Of a stretch of DNA of 64,000 nucleotides, positions 46,588 through 58,154 are shown in pieces; within the stretch, counting starts at the first letter, position 1; each line of letters opens with the position of its first letter. The translations under genes and the position numbers were made by a program. The DNA is from Malania oleifera (taxonomy: Eukaryota; Streptophyta; Magnoliopsida; Santalales; Ximeniaceae), in NCBI RefSeq assembly GCF_029873635.1, contig NC_080428.1, positions 70,081,101 to 70,145,100 on the forward strand. Reading direction: 5' to 3'. The notes under the pieces are model-generated. The model did no database searches and had not been told where the DNA came from. It worked only from the letters and a program-made list of their open reading frames with translations.

Positions 46588-48400
46588 TGTAACGACCCGA
46601 AGAGTAACGGTATTTAAATAAAAGAAAAAGGGAATGGAAACTAGAAACAAATTGAGGAAGTCGACTTCATCAATGACATTACATTTTGGAAAGGAAAAAT
46701 CCTGAAGAATTCTTAGCTCTTCGTCGACGAATACAGGGGACTTGTCGATGAAGATATAAGAGAATTCATCGATGAATACAGGAAACTCGTCGACGAAGGT
46801 ATAAGAGAATTCATCGACGAATACAGGGGCTCGTCAATGAAGAAATACCGAGAGAGGTTAGAGCCGACTGAATTTTGTCGAAGAAGGACTGAATTTCTTC
46901 GACGAAATTATTGAAGGATTAGTCGATGAATGACGTGGCTCGTTGAAGAAATCCCCTGTCTATAAATATGAAAATCCGGATTTTGACTTCCTAAAGAAGC
47001 TAAGTTTTCCCTCTCTCTCTCTCTCCCCCCTTCGGTCTTCTCTCCCTCTCTCTTCGATTTTGGGCTAAATTTACGCTGGATCGACGGTTTGAAGCCGCCA
47101 CGATGCTCCTGAGGAAGTTCTCTCCAAATCTGACAGAGCGGATCATTGGAGAAAGCATGTTGGAAATCATCCCAGAGTTGAGGTAAGGCTTTTTAAGCCA
47201 AATTTGGTCTTGCGATAGTTATAGAAAATGATGTATGTATGAAAATACCAAAGTTTAATATTGAGAGTTTTCATTTTCAAGGTATTGGTCAGGAAATCCT
47301 ACGGGTGTTAAACTAGAATATTTTGGGGGCTTTCTCAGTGGCCAGGTAAGGGGATAAACTAAGCTAGTCCTTTTTGAGGAAATGTATGTATATATATAGC
47401 ATTTGATTTCTGGAAAGTAAACATGTTTATATATATATGATTTATATTTGAGAAAACATTGTTAAAACGATGATATGTTGAATATGTGAAAAATCTGTTA
47501 GTGTGGCATGAGTATTAAATGTATGAGATATTGTTTTCTGGAAATGTGATTATGACACGGATTTTTTTTATGATGGAAAACGGGCGTATGGGCTGAGATT
47601 TTATATATATATATATATATATATATTTTGCCGGTGTACAGGCCGTGCTATGTGTATGATTCGCCAACGTACGGGCTGGGCTATGATATGATTTGTCGGC
47701 GTACGGGTCGTGCTATGGATGTGATTTGTCAGCGTACGGGCTAGGCTATGATATGATTTTCCGATGTACGGGCTGAGCTATGGATGTGATTTGCCAACGT
47801 ACGGGTTGTGCTATAATTTGCCGACGTACGAGCCGAGCTATGATAAAATGTGTAATATCGGCGTACGGGCCGATGATTTTTATGATACACGTATATATGT
47901 AAAATGATATGATTGATGTGAAAATAAATGATATAAGATATTTATGTATCACAGTTTTAGTATATGTTATATGATATCAGAACCTGGTTGGCTTGGTCTA
48001 GGCTAACACTTGCATGGTACCGTTGCTATATATCCATGGTCTTCGTGATCATGATATCTGTGTTAACACCGCTGTACGGAGTGGTGTGAGATTTGATGGT
48101 TGATGTGGTTTTTAAGAAGGGTGTGATCGCCCTTAGTGTACGAACCAGGTCAGGAAGACCCATCGGACTTACAGACTGTACTGTTGACTTAGCAGTGGTC
48201 GGCCAACCATTGTCAGGTTCCGCCTTCGGGCCACACAACCCAGTAATGTGGGGGTAATACATGACAACAGCCAGCTAATCTACCAGGAATGTTTTATGTT
48301 ATTATTATTATTATTACTATTATTATTCTTATTATTATTATTATTATTATTATTATATGAGATTAGATTTGTTTATGAAAATGCAGTATGTTTTGCCATG

Positions 48401-48438
<38 letters not shown>

Positions 48439-48926
48439 TTCCCAGATTTAACAAAATAGTTACTGAATATGTAATGTATGGTATATGTAGAACACAAAAT
48501 ACTCATGTTGCCTTACACTGGTATTAGTTTATTTCCCTTACTGAGAGGTGTCTCACCCCTAAATTTTATAAACTTTTCAGGAGCCCCAGATAGGAGGGCC
48601 GGAAAGGCCCCGCCGAGCTAGAGCTGTTGTCTGCCCTTTTTGAAGGGTAAGCTTTGGTAGGGACAATTAGATTTTGTGGGAAGTGTTCCCAGATTTTGTT
48701 CTTTTGGGATGTATATACTAAAATACAGTGGTATAGTGACTTTGGTAATTGTAGTAATGTGATGGATGTTTTGTAATTACAATATTGTGATTATATGTTT
48801 CCCTGCTGCTTAGGCTTCTGTGTTATGTTCTGATTTATCCCAAGTGTATTATGATTTGATGAGCTAGGAATTGTGATATTGATTTTATAAAAAAAGAAAA
48901 TTATGGAAAATAAGCAGGTTGTCACA
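46588..48926 (+). mobile_element. solo LTR, family C, 2339 bp (TSD CATAT), nested in the G2 3' LTR
   Basis: It begins TGTAACGACCCGAAGAG and ends GCAGGTTGTCACA. The perfect duplication CATAT is at 46583-46587 and 48927-48931. It contains TCGTCGACGA-type palindromes (46720-46940), a TATAAATA box at 46961-46968, a CT-rich leader, GTACGGGC minisatellite units (47637-47880), a (TTA)n run (48298-48356) and GAGAGGTGTCTCACCCC (near 48542). It is nearly the same length and layout as the LTR at 51240. Confidence 0.95.
47637..47880 (+). repeat. ~35-bp minisatellite (GTACGGGC units) in a family C LTR
   Basis: About eight copies of a unit with (C/T)GGCGTACGGGC(C/T)G.GCTATG, separated by TGATATGATTTG-like spacers. 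The same array is present in the related LTR at 52316-52560. A reverse-orientation version lies in the G1 LTR near 33680-33770. Confidence 0.8.
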
Positions 48927-49826
48927 CATATAACTAAACAAACCACACCCATTTGGCAATCTAAAATCATGGTTTTCCAAACACATACAGTTTAAACAAG
49001 TCAAGGCACGGCCATCCCTATAACACAGTATAAATCTATACGTTTGGTTTTCAACAAAACCATGAATACAGCTCGTCGCCCCCTTTTTTCAAAAACTATA
49101 ATCATGAAAAACCCATAGTTTTCCCCGTTAGATCCCCCCAAATAAGTAGCCAAAACACACACAAGACCGTAAACCATTGTTCTACCAAATCCGATTTCAA
49201 AAATAACCGATATAAACACAATTCCCCTTACCTTTCCCCAAATAGAAAATCCTAAACTCTAAGGTCCCTAAACAGCGAACTGAGTTCCAAAACCTACAAT
49301 CAACAGTGCAGAAGATACTCACAATACTGTTTCCTACACAACTACCAAATTAGAAATGAAAATCGAGTCTTACCTCGATTTTTCGCCAAAACCCAAAAAT
49401 CTCCGAAACTGGATTTCGATCCGTAGGTTTTGTAGAGAATCCTTCCACGATCCTCATGGTAACTTCAGATTAACGATTCTCACGATGAACGACGAAGAAA
49501 TCTAGAGAGTTAGAGGTAAAGAGAGTTCTAAAGAGAGAGAGAGAAAATATTTTTAGATTTCTCAAGTTGGAAGTAAAGAGAACTTCTATTTATAGCCCTT
49601 TGACTCAGGTGACCTCATCGACGAAATGGTGTCCTCGTCGATGAGGTCATATAGACAGCTCATTGACAAGACGATGGATTTGTCGACAAATCCTGATATC
49701 ACTGATTTCCCGAAATCTCTCAGCTTCTCCTCGTCGACGAGCCTCCAAACTTCTTCAACTAGACTTACATGGACTTTGTCAACGAACTCTGGTTTTGTCG
49801 ATGAATCCTGTTAAATCCCCAATTTG

Positions 49827-50980
49827 CCCGGCCTCCCAAATCTCATCACCCCTTTCATCGGAGCGACACGCAGAAATACCTTACCCCCCACCTCAAGCTC
49901 TAATTCACAGAGGTGAACATCTGCGTAACTCTTCTTCCGACTCTAAGCTGATTTAATCCTCTCTCGAATCAAACCCACCTTCTCAGATGCCTGCTGCACA
50001 AGGTCAGGTCCTAACACCTGACGTTCACCGACCTCATCCCAACACAAAGGAGATCAAAACCTCCGACCATACAAAGCCTCGAATGGTGCCATCCTGATAC
50101 TAGCTTGGAAGTTATTGTTATATGCGAACTCTACGAGTGGCATAAACTATATCCAGCTACCACCAAAATCTAACACACAAGCTCGCAACATATCTTCCAA
50201 GATCTATATCATCCTCTCTGACTGTCCATCAGTCTGGGGGTGGAACGTTGTACTGAAAGTAAGCTTCATCCCCAGTGCCTCTTGCAAGCTCATCAAAAAT
50301 CGAGAAGTAAACCTCGGATCTCAATCTGATACAATGGACACTGGTACTCCATGCATTCTCACAATCTCATGCACGTACATTTCAGCTAGCTTACTCAAAG
50401 GATAGTCAACCTTCATCGGTATGAAATGAGCAGATTTCGACAATCTATCCATGATCACCCAAATAGCATTTTGCTCGTGAAGTTCTGGTGGCAATCCAGT
50501 AACAAAGTCCATAGAAATGTGCTCCCATTTCCACACCGAAATCAGCAAAGGCTGCAACAACCCTACCGGCCTCTAATGTTCAACTTTCACCTGCTGACAC
50601 GTCAGACATTGCTCCATGAACTGAGCAATCTACCTCTTCATACCAGACCACCAAAGGGTCTTGCGCAAATCTCGATACATCTTTGTACTACTAGTATGTA
50701 CCATATACAAAGAGCAATGCGCTTCCTCTAGAATCGTCCTTTTGATCTCATCATCGTTCGGAACACATAACCTAGTCCCAAACCTCAACACACCTCTCCT
50801 AGAGATGTTAAACTCTGTAGCTAGTCCCTGCTATACCTTTTCCATAATCTCAGCTAACTCTACATCACTATCCTGCGCGACCTTTATACGCTCAAACAAG
50901 GTCGGCTGGATCACCAAGCTAGCAATGAAAACCTGATGATCACCATACACCAACTTTATACCTGAACTTTCCAGATCCTG
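49827..50980 (-). pseudogene. G2 integrase, broken and 3'-truncated
   Basis: On the minus strand the core reads [20 protein letters not shown] and [17 protein letters not shown], then [19 protein letters not shown]. Later blocks are [20 protein letters not shown] and VGGKVFLRVAPMKGVMRFGR. It ends abruptly in LTR DNA at 49826, so the C-terminal tail is missing. Stops interrupt every part. Confidence 0.85.
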
Positions 50981-51239
50981 TCTGATGTGATGCTGAGCTA
51001 CAACTGCAGATACAACCACAAGTCCTGACTTCCGACTCAACGCATTGGCTACCACATTAGTTTTCCCCGAGTGGTAACTAATCGTGCAATCGTAGTCCTT
51101 AATCAACTCTAGCCACTGCCTCTGCCTCATGTTCAACTCCTTTTGTGTGAAGAAATACCTGAGGATTCTGTGGTTAGTGAAGATCTCGCATTGCACACCA
51201 TACAAGCAATGTCGCCAGATCTTCAATGCATATACAACA
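50980..51239 (-). pseudogene. G2 RNase H fragment, cut off from RT by a nested LTR
   Basis: It reads [18 protein letters not shown], then [40 protein letters not shown] and [10 protein letters not shown]. The residue before His is Asn where the family has Asp, the same change as in G1. Upstream it breaks off at 51239, the insertion point of the solo LTR; the missing LAAIV part lies beyond 53575. Confidence 0.9.
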
Positions 51240-52129
51240 TGTAACGACCCGAATTTAAAATGATATTTAAATAATAAGGAAAAGGAAATGGAAACCGGAA
51301 ACAAAAGGAGACCATAGACTTCATTGACGACATTGCATTTTGAAAGAGAAAAACAAAACGGGGGAGTTTCAGGGCTTCATCGACGAATCCCCTATATTCG
51401 TCGATGAAGGCTTAAGAGAATTCGTCGACGAACACAGGGTTTCGTCAATGAGAGAATACCGAGAGAGGTTCTGAGGCAGCCTGAATTTCGTCAACAAATA
51501 TAGGGTCTCGTCGATGAAATTTGTGAAGGACTCGTCGACAAAGGTTGGGCTCATCGTCAAAAACCAGTTTTATAAGAATGAAAAATCCGGGATAAATATC
51601 ATTTTGTACGAAGCCTCTCTCTCTCCTCTCTCTCTCTCTACAGTTCTCTCTCCCTTATCTTTACGTTTTCGGCCCCACCAGTCGTCAGATTGACCATCCG
51701 AAGCCACCACAACGCTCCTGGCGGAGTTCTCTCCAAATCTGCTGGAGCGAATTGTGGGAGAAAACTAGTTGGAAATCATCCCAGAGTTAAGATAAGGCTT
51801 TTTAAGCCATATTTGTTCTTGCGCTAGTTATAAGAAATGTTATGCGCATGAAAATACTGAAGTTTAATACTAGGGGTTTTCAGTTTTTGAGTATTGGTCA
51901 GGGAACCCCTCAGGTGTTAAACTTAAATGCTTTTGGGTGAAAACTTTCTACCTAATATTTGGGTTTTTGGCAGTTGAGGAAAATATTGTATGTTTCGAAA
52001 TACTGAACTTTAATTCTGGAATTTTTTATTTTCAGAATGTTGAGTTAGGAACCCTGCGGGTGCGAGGCAATTTTATTAGGAGCTTTCCAGGAATCAGGTA
52101 AGGGGATAAACTAAACTAGTATTGTTTTG

Positions 52130-52180
<51 letters not shown>

Positions 52181-53575
52181 TTATATTTGCAAAATACAGT
52201 GATAATGATCGTATGTTGAATATGTGAAAAATCTAATGTGTGGCATGAGTAAAAATGTTGTGAAATGCTGTTTTCTGGGAATGTGGATGAGATGGATTTT
52301 TTTTATGATGGAAAACCGGCATACGGGCCGAGATGTTTTCATATATATGTATATATATGGATGTGATTTGCCGGCGTACGGGCCGTGCTATGTGACTGTG
52401 ATTGCCGGTGTACGGGCCGTGCTATGAGATGTGATTTGCCGGCGTACGGGCCGTGCTATGTGATTAATGTTTGCCAGCGTATGGGCTGTGCTATGTGTAG
52501 CTGGTGTACGGGCTGAGCTATGATAAAATGTGTAATACCGGCGTACTAGCCGATGATTTTCATGATACATGTATATATGTGAAATGATATGTTTGATGTG
52601 AAAATAAATGATATAAGATATTTATGTATCACGGTTTCATTATATGTATATGATATCAGAACCTGATTGGCTTGGTTTAGGTTAGCACTTGCACAATACC
52701 GTTGCTATGTGTCCATGATCCTCGTGATCATGATATCTGTGTTAACGCCACTGTACAGAGTGGTGTGAGATTGGATGGTCGATGTGATTATTTTCGAGAA
52801 GTGTGCTGTTATCGCCCCTGGTGTACGGACCAGTTTGGGTAGACCCATCGGACCTATAGACTAGACTATTGACTTGGCAGTGGTTGGCCAACTATTGTCA
52901 GGTCCCGCCTTTGGGCGATACAATCCAGTCATGTGGGGGTAATACATGACAATAGGCAGCTAACCTACCAAGATTGTTTTATGATATTATTATTATTATG
53001 ATATGAAATGAGATATGTTATGAAAATGCAGTATGTTCTGCCATGTTGATTTACATATATGTTTTCCCATATTTGATGAAACAGTACTAAATGTGTTATA
53101 TATGATATATGTTGAACACGAATTACTCATGTTGCCACAGACTAGTACTAGTTTATTTCCCTTACTGAGAGGTGTCTCACTCCTAAATCTTATATATTTT
53201 TTAAGAGCCCCTGATAAGAGAATGGGAAAAGCCCCGCTGATCTAGAGCAGTATTTGCCCTCTTTGGAAGGGTAAGTTTTTGGTAGGGACAATTAGATTTT
53301 GAGGGAAATGTCCTTAAATTTATTTTTGGGTTGTATATACTGAGAGTTAGTGGTTGTAGTACTCTGGTATGTATTGGGCACATTATGATGAGATGTATAT
53401 AATTTTATACATTCTGCTGCGTAGGCTTCTACTGTATGTTTTGTTATATCCCTGGTACCCATGGGTCCAGGTGGATGGTGACCTACTAAGCTAGATTGTG
53501 GGGTATGTAGTATTGATTTTATGATGATATTATTATTGAAAAAAAAATACGTGGAAAAATGAGCAGGTCGTGACA
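51240..53575 (+). mobile_element. solo LTR, family C, 2336 bp, inserted in G2 pol (TSD CAACA/CAATA)
   Basis: It begins TGTAACGACCCGAATTT and ends GCAGGTCGTGACA. The flanking 5-mers are CAACA (51235-51239) and CAATA (53576-53580), one mismatch, as expected with age. It carries TCGTCGA-type palindromes (51379-51540), an (AT)n run (52134-52177), the GTACGGGCCG minisatellite (52316-52560) and GAGAGGTGTCTCACTCC. It splits the RNase H reading frame of G2 between LAAIV and YALKIWRH. Confidence 0.93.
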
Positions 53576-53580
53576 CAATA

Positions 53581-54600
53581 GCAGCCAACTCTAGATCATA
53601 AGTAGGGTAATTCTTCTCATATTTCTTCAGTTGTCGAGAAGATATGTTACTACCTTACCCTACTGCATAAGCACACATCCCAAAACCTTTAGGGACACAT
53701 CGCTATAAATCACAAACCCACCATCCCCCGAAGGAATGGTCAACACTGGAGCGGTAACCAGCCGGTGCTTCAACTCCTGAAAACATTGCTTGCAATCATT
53801 GGTCCACTCAAATTTCACTCCCTTTCTGGTCAATCAAGTCAGAGGCCCAGACAGTTTAGAGAACCCCTCCACGAATCAACAATAATACCCACTAGTCGTA
53901 GAAAACTCCGAACCTCTTGCACATTCTTTAGCTTGGCCCAGTCGACCACCGCTTCGATCTTGCTAGGATCAACTGAGATACCATCACCAGTCACCACATG
54001 GCCTAAGAACGCCACCTGACCCAACCAGAATTCACATTTCTTCATTTTAGCATACATCTTCTTCTCCCGCAAAATCTATAATACTAACCTCAGATGCTTC
54101 TCATGCTCTTCCGAACTCCTTGAGTATACCAGAATGTCATCAATGAACTCCACCATGAACCGGTCTAGGTACTCATGGAAAACCCTGTTCATCAAATCCA
54201 TAAACACCGTTGGAACATTCGTCAACCCAAAAGGCATGACTAAGAACTCATAGTGGCCACATCTGGTTCGGAAAGCCATCTTCGCTACTTCTTCAGCTCT
54301 AACCCTCACGTGAAAATATCCTGACCGCAAGTCGATCTTTGAAAAGACCCGCGTCCCCTGCAACTGATCAAAGAGATCATCGATATGAGGTAAAGGATAG
54401 TGATTCTTCACTGTCACCTTGTTAACCTCACGGTAATCAATACACATTTGCATCGACCCGTCCTTCTTCTTCACAAACAATACTAGAGCTCCCCAAGGCA
54501 AAACATTAGTTCAAATGAAACCCATGTCCAGTAATTCCTGTAACTGCTCTTTCAACTCTCGAAGTTCAGCTGAAGCCATCCAGTACGGAGTTTTAGAGAA
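53581..54600 (-). pseudogene. G2 reverse transcriptase, broken
   Basis: On the minus strand: [80 protein letters not shown] and the catalytic [10 protein letters not shown]. After a stop come [20 protein letters not shown] and [10 protein letters not shown], then the start of RNase H up to the nested LTR. The RT core is long and well preserved, but stops at about 54501 and 54073 break it. Confidence 0.92.
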
Positions 54601-55320
54601 CGGTGTCTTGTCAGGTAGCAACTTTATAGTGAACTCCACCTCACGATCTGAAGTTAAACCAGGTAAAACATTTGGAAACACGTCCAGGAACTCGTTGACT
54701 ACCCGAATGTCCTCGAGCCTCAACTTATCCCGTGGCGGTTCGTTCACATAAGTTAGGTACCCCTGACACCTATCCAAGAGTAACCTCCTTGCCTGTAGTG
54801 CCGATAGAATCTGAGGCGTCGGATGCACACACGATTCCACGAATTCGTACTCCTGCACCCCAGGAGGTCTAAACACTACTACCTTCCTACGACAGTCGAT
54901 CACAGCATAATTGGAGAACAACCAATCCATCCCTAGAATGATATAAAACCCCGACATGTCGTATACCATAAGATTCGCCGGTAGGAATTTCCCATAGATT
55001 ACCACTAGGTAGTCTTCCAACATCCTTCTACAGAATGATACACTCTCAGATGGCATAGTCACCAATAACACCCTGCTCATGACTTGGGTCTCAACCCCAC
55101 ACCGTCCAACAAAATTCACAGATATAAAGGAATGGGTTGCACCCGAATCAAACAAAACAGAAGCCTTATTTGAAAGCAATAATAAGGTACCTGTCATTAC
55201 GTTCCCTGCATGCTCAACGTCCGCTGGAGTAAGAGAGTATACTCTGGCTAAAGCTGTATTTGTATGAACGGTTTCCTGAGGTATCTGATTACTTCCCCGG
55301 TTCACACTAGATGCATGCAC
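54601..55320 (-). pseudogene. G2 aspartic protease region
   Basis: The longest open frame of the window covers the gag tail, protease and linker. Seen are ALARVYSLTPADVEHAGNVM, SVLFDSGATHSFISVNFV (intact DSG), MVYDMSGFYIILGMDWL and the PR-RT linker VNEFLDVFPNVLPGLTSDRE. It is open for 269 codons (down to 54511) and would be processed from a gag-pol polyprotein. Gag upstream and RT downstream are broken, so it is not expected to work. Confidence 0.9.
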
Positions 55321-56255
55321 GTCTCGCTTCGGTGCATGACAATCACGAAATATGTGACCTGGTTAGCCACAGTTGTAACAGTTACCCCAAATGACCAACA
55401 CTCACCCTCATGCCATATGTGGTATCTGGTACAACGACCACTAGTCTGGCTCATCTGAGAATCCTGGCACTCGATATTCTTGTGATAACTCGAGCCCTTG
55501 TTCCTTTTCTTCCACATTCCTTGACGAGATCTTGTCTGAGAACCAGAAGGAACTGTCATATTCCTCGATTCCTAATCCTTTCGGATACCGATCTCAATCA
55601 CCGTGGCTTTATCTACCAACACCGAGAACTCGCGGATTTGAAGCATACCCACTAGTCTGTGGATATCCTTCCTCGGGCCTTTCTCGAACCTCCAAGTCTT
55701 CTCGTACTCGCTCGAGATCAAACATGGCACAAACCGAGACAGCTCTATGTACCGAGTCGCATACTCCTGCATCGTCAAACTCCCCTAAGTCAGAGCAGTA
55801 AAATTATCTGCCTTCACATCACGTACACAAGCCAAGAAGTATCTATCAAAGAACACCTCCTTGAAATGGCTCCATGTCATCTCCTTATGACTGGCTCTCT
55901 GCCTCTCCAGCAGACTCACAGCAGTCCACCATCGACCTGCCTCCCCAGATAGCTAGAAGGTAGCATAGAGGACTCGCTGCCTATCCGTGCAGTGCAGGAC
56001 CTCCAAGATCCTCTCAATCTTCTCCACCCAGTCCTCTGCTATCGTTGGGTCAGGTGCTCCAGAGAATGTTAGAGGATGCATACGTGTGAACCTCTCAATG
56101 GTGCACCCCGCAGCAGTAGGAGAGTGCTCGCGTCTCCTCACACTCAGCCCAATCTCCCGTAACACCTGCCTCGTCAAGCCTCGAGGCATAGAAGGGGACT
56201 CATCACTCGCAATCTCCTCGACACCACTTCCCAGGTCATTATCCTTGGGCTCCAT
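55302..56255 (-). pseudogene. G2 gag, broken
   Basis: The likely start is MEPKDNDLGSGVEEIASDE at ATG 56255. Capsid blocks: IERFTRMHPLTFSGAPDPTI, AEDWVEKIERILEVLHCTD, LSGEAGRWWTAV, WSHFKEVFFDRYF and YIELSRFVPCLIS. The zinc-knuckle region has lost its regular Cys/His spacing. There are stops after VLYATF, near 55800 and near 55572. Confidence 0.88.
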
Positions 56256-56565
56256 TCTACAGCACGATAAGAAACTATTAGTATCCCTACAACACATACA
56301 GTTAACACAATAATCTACACTAATCGTGTTAATTGCCCCCTACCAGGTCCAGGACTGTCCTATCACACTAACACGAAAGTCATCAATGATCTGCCCTGCT
56401 TTTACTGGAATCGTCATCCCAGGAAAAACACAAAATACCGTCGACAAATCCCGGTCTAGAAATCGAACAACCCTCAACCAACTCTACCAATATCCAACAT
56501 CCTATACTCTGGTATGTACTCACTGCTAAGCCTAACCAAGTCTACAAGACCTAACAACCTGGTTA

Positions 56566-56577
56566 GCTCTGATACCA
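56566..56577 (-). other. primer binding site of G2 (tRNA-iMet type)
   Basis: On the minus strand TGGTATCAGAGC starts three bases after the 5' LTR end (56581). It is a perfect match to the usual plant initiator-tRNA primer site and continues as TAACC. Confidence 0.9.
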
Positions 56578-56580
56578 AAC

Positions 56581-58117
56581 TGTCAAGCCTCGAACCCGGA
56601 AATGGGACCTAGGGGTGAAAAGGTAAACCAACCATTCCCTATACCATACAAAACATCCAAAGATACAAGACAATGGACAAGGGTCCGATCCCGTGGGGTT
56701 CCCAGGCACCCTATACACATCCAAACATAATAGAACATACGCAGCAAATAAGGTCTTACTATATACATATAGTACCATACTAGAGTCTACACAAGGACAG
56801 AATCAAGGTTCCATCAAATAACGTACAAACGGGTGCCCAATATATCTTAAAACAACAACCCACAAAATACAAGTCCTAGCACTTACCCAAGCGCTATCCG
56901 TAGTACACCGGTCACTATACTCCCTACACCAGGACTCTAATTTTGGTTACTCGAGGGACCTGTAAAAAATGTACGTACAGTAGGGGTGAGACACCTCTTA
57001 GTAAGGAAGAACACAAGTTATATTAGTGTGTGGCATTTACGTAACGACCCGGAAAATACTAATATTTGAATATTAAAGAGAGAGGAAAATGGAAACAGGA
57101 ACAGAAGAAGGTAGTAGACTTCATCGACGAACGCTCCGCGTTCATTGACGACATTGCATTTTGGAGATAATAATAATAATAATTTCAAAAAATTTCCAAG
57201 AAATTTTTTTACGAATACAGGGTTTCGTCAACGAGTGCATAAGGAAATTCGTCGACGAATACAGAGTTTCATCGACGAGAAACTACCGAGCGAAGAATGG
57301 GCTGCTTCGAATTTCATCGACGAATACAAGGTTTCGTCGACGAATTTAATGAAGGACTCGTCGACGAGGTGACGTGTCTCGTCGACGAATCTGGCAGTAT
57401 AAATAGTGGAAAATCAGGATTTTTATCATTTTTAGCGCCCCCTCTCTCTCCTCTCTCTCTCTCTCTCTCTATGTCTCTCTCTCACTTCTCTCTTCGTTTT
57501 CGGGCCTGTTTCTTGCCGGATCGAAGATCTGAGGCTACCACGACGCTCCTGGTGAAATTCTTTGCAAGTCTACCAGAGATGATCGTTGGAAAAGTTGGGT
57601 TGGATTTCGTCCCAATCTCAAGGTAAGGTATTTTATTCAGTATTTGCCTTTCCCTCAATTATAAGAAATGTTGTAGGTAAGAAAATACTGATATTTTGTT
57701 CTGAGGGATTGTGTTTTTAGGATGTTGAGTTAGGAACCCTGCAGGTATAGAGCCAGAATTTTATAGGGGCTTTTCAAGGTTAAGGTAAGGGAAATATGCT
57801 ATGCTAGGAGTTTTTATAATGCTATCAAAGATTTTGTAGACACATATCTATACCAGTTTATTATACAGTTTTTATAGAATATGAGTTTAAATGCTTGTGT
57901 GGCCTGAGTAGATTTTCATACGATGAAAAACTTATATAGCTTTTATAATATATCATACTATACTGATTGCATAGATACAGACAATATATACAGTTTATGC
58001 AGTGTTTCCCAATATATGGAGTTATATAGAATATATAGTTATAGATTGATGTTCACAGAGATTATACAGAGAAATCTACATGCATATACAACTTTTATAC
58101 GAATAGTTTCATGATAC

Positions 58118-58154
<37 letters not shown>

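Larger units (their letters stand above)
45730..49826 (-). repeat. 3' LTR of G2, split by a nested solo LTR
   Basis: Pieces 45730-46587 and 48932-49826 together give about 1.75 kb, close to the 1800 bp of the family A solo LTR at 24009. The inner end stops at CCCCAATTTG (49826), about 50 bp short of the terminal TGTAAGAACTCG. It joins straight to integrase-end sequence, so a deletion removed the border. Confidence 0.85.

Noticed and set aside
48248-48451. Leu-rich open frame that looks like a membrane segment
   Set aside because: It arises from (TTA)n and (AT)n microsatellites inside a solo LTR.
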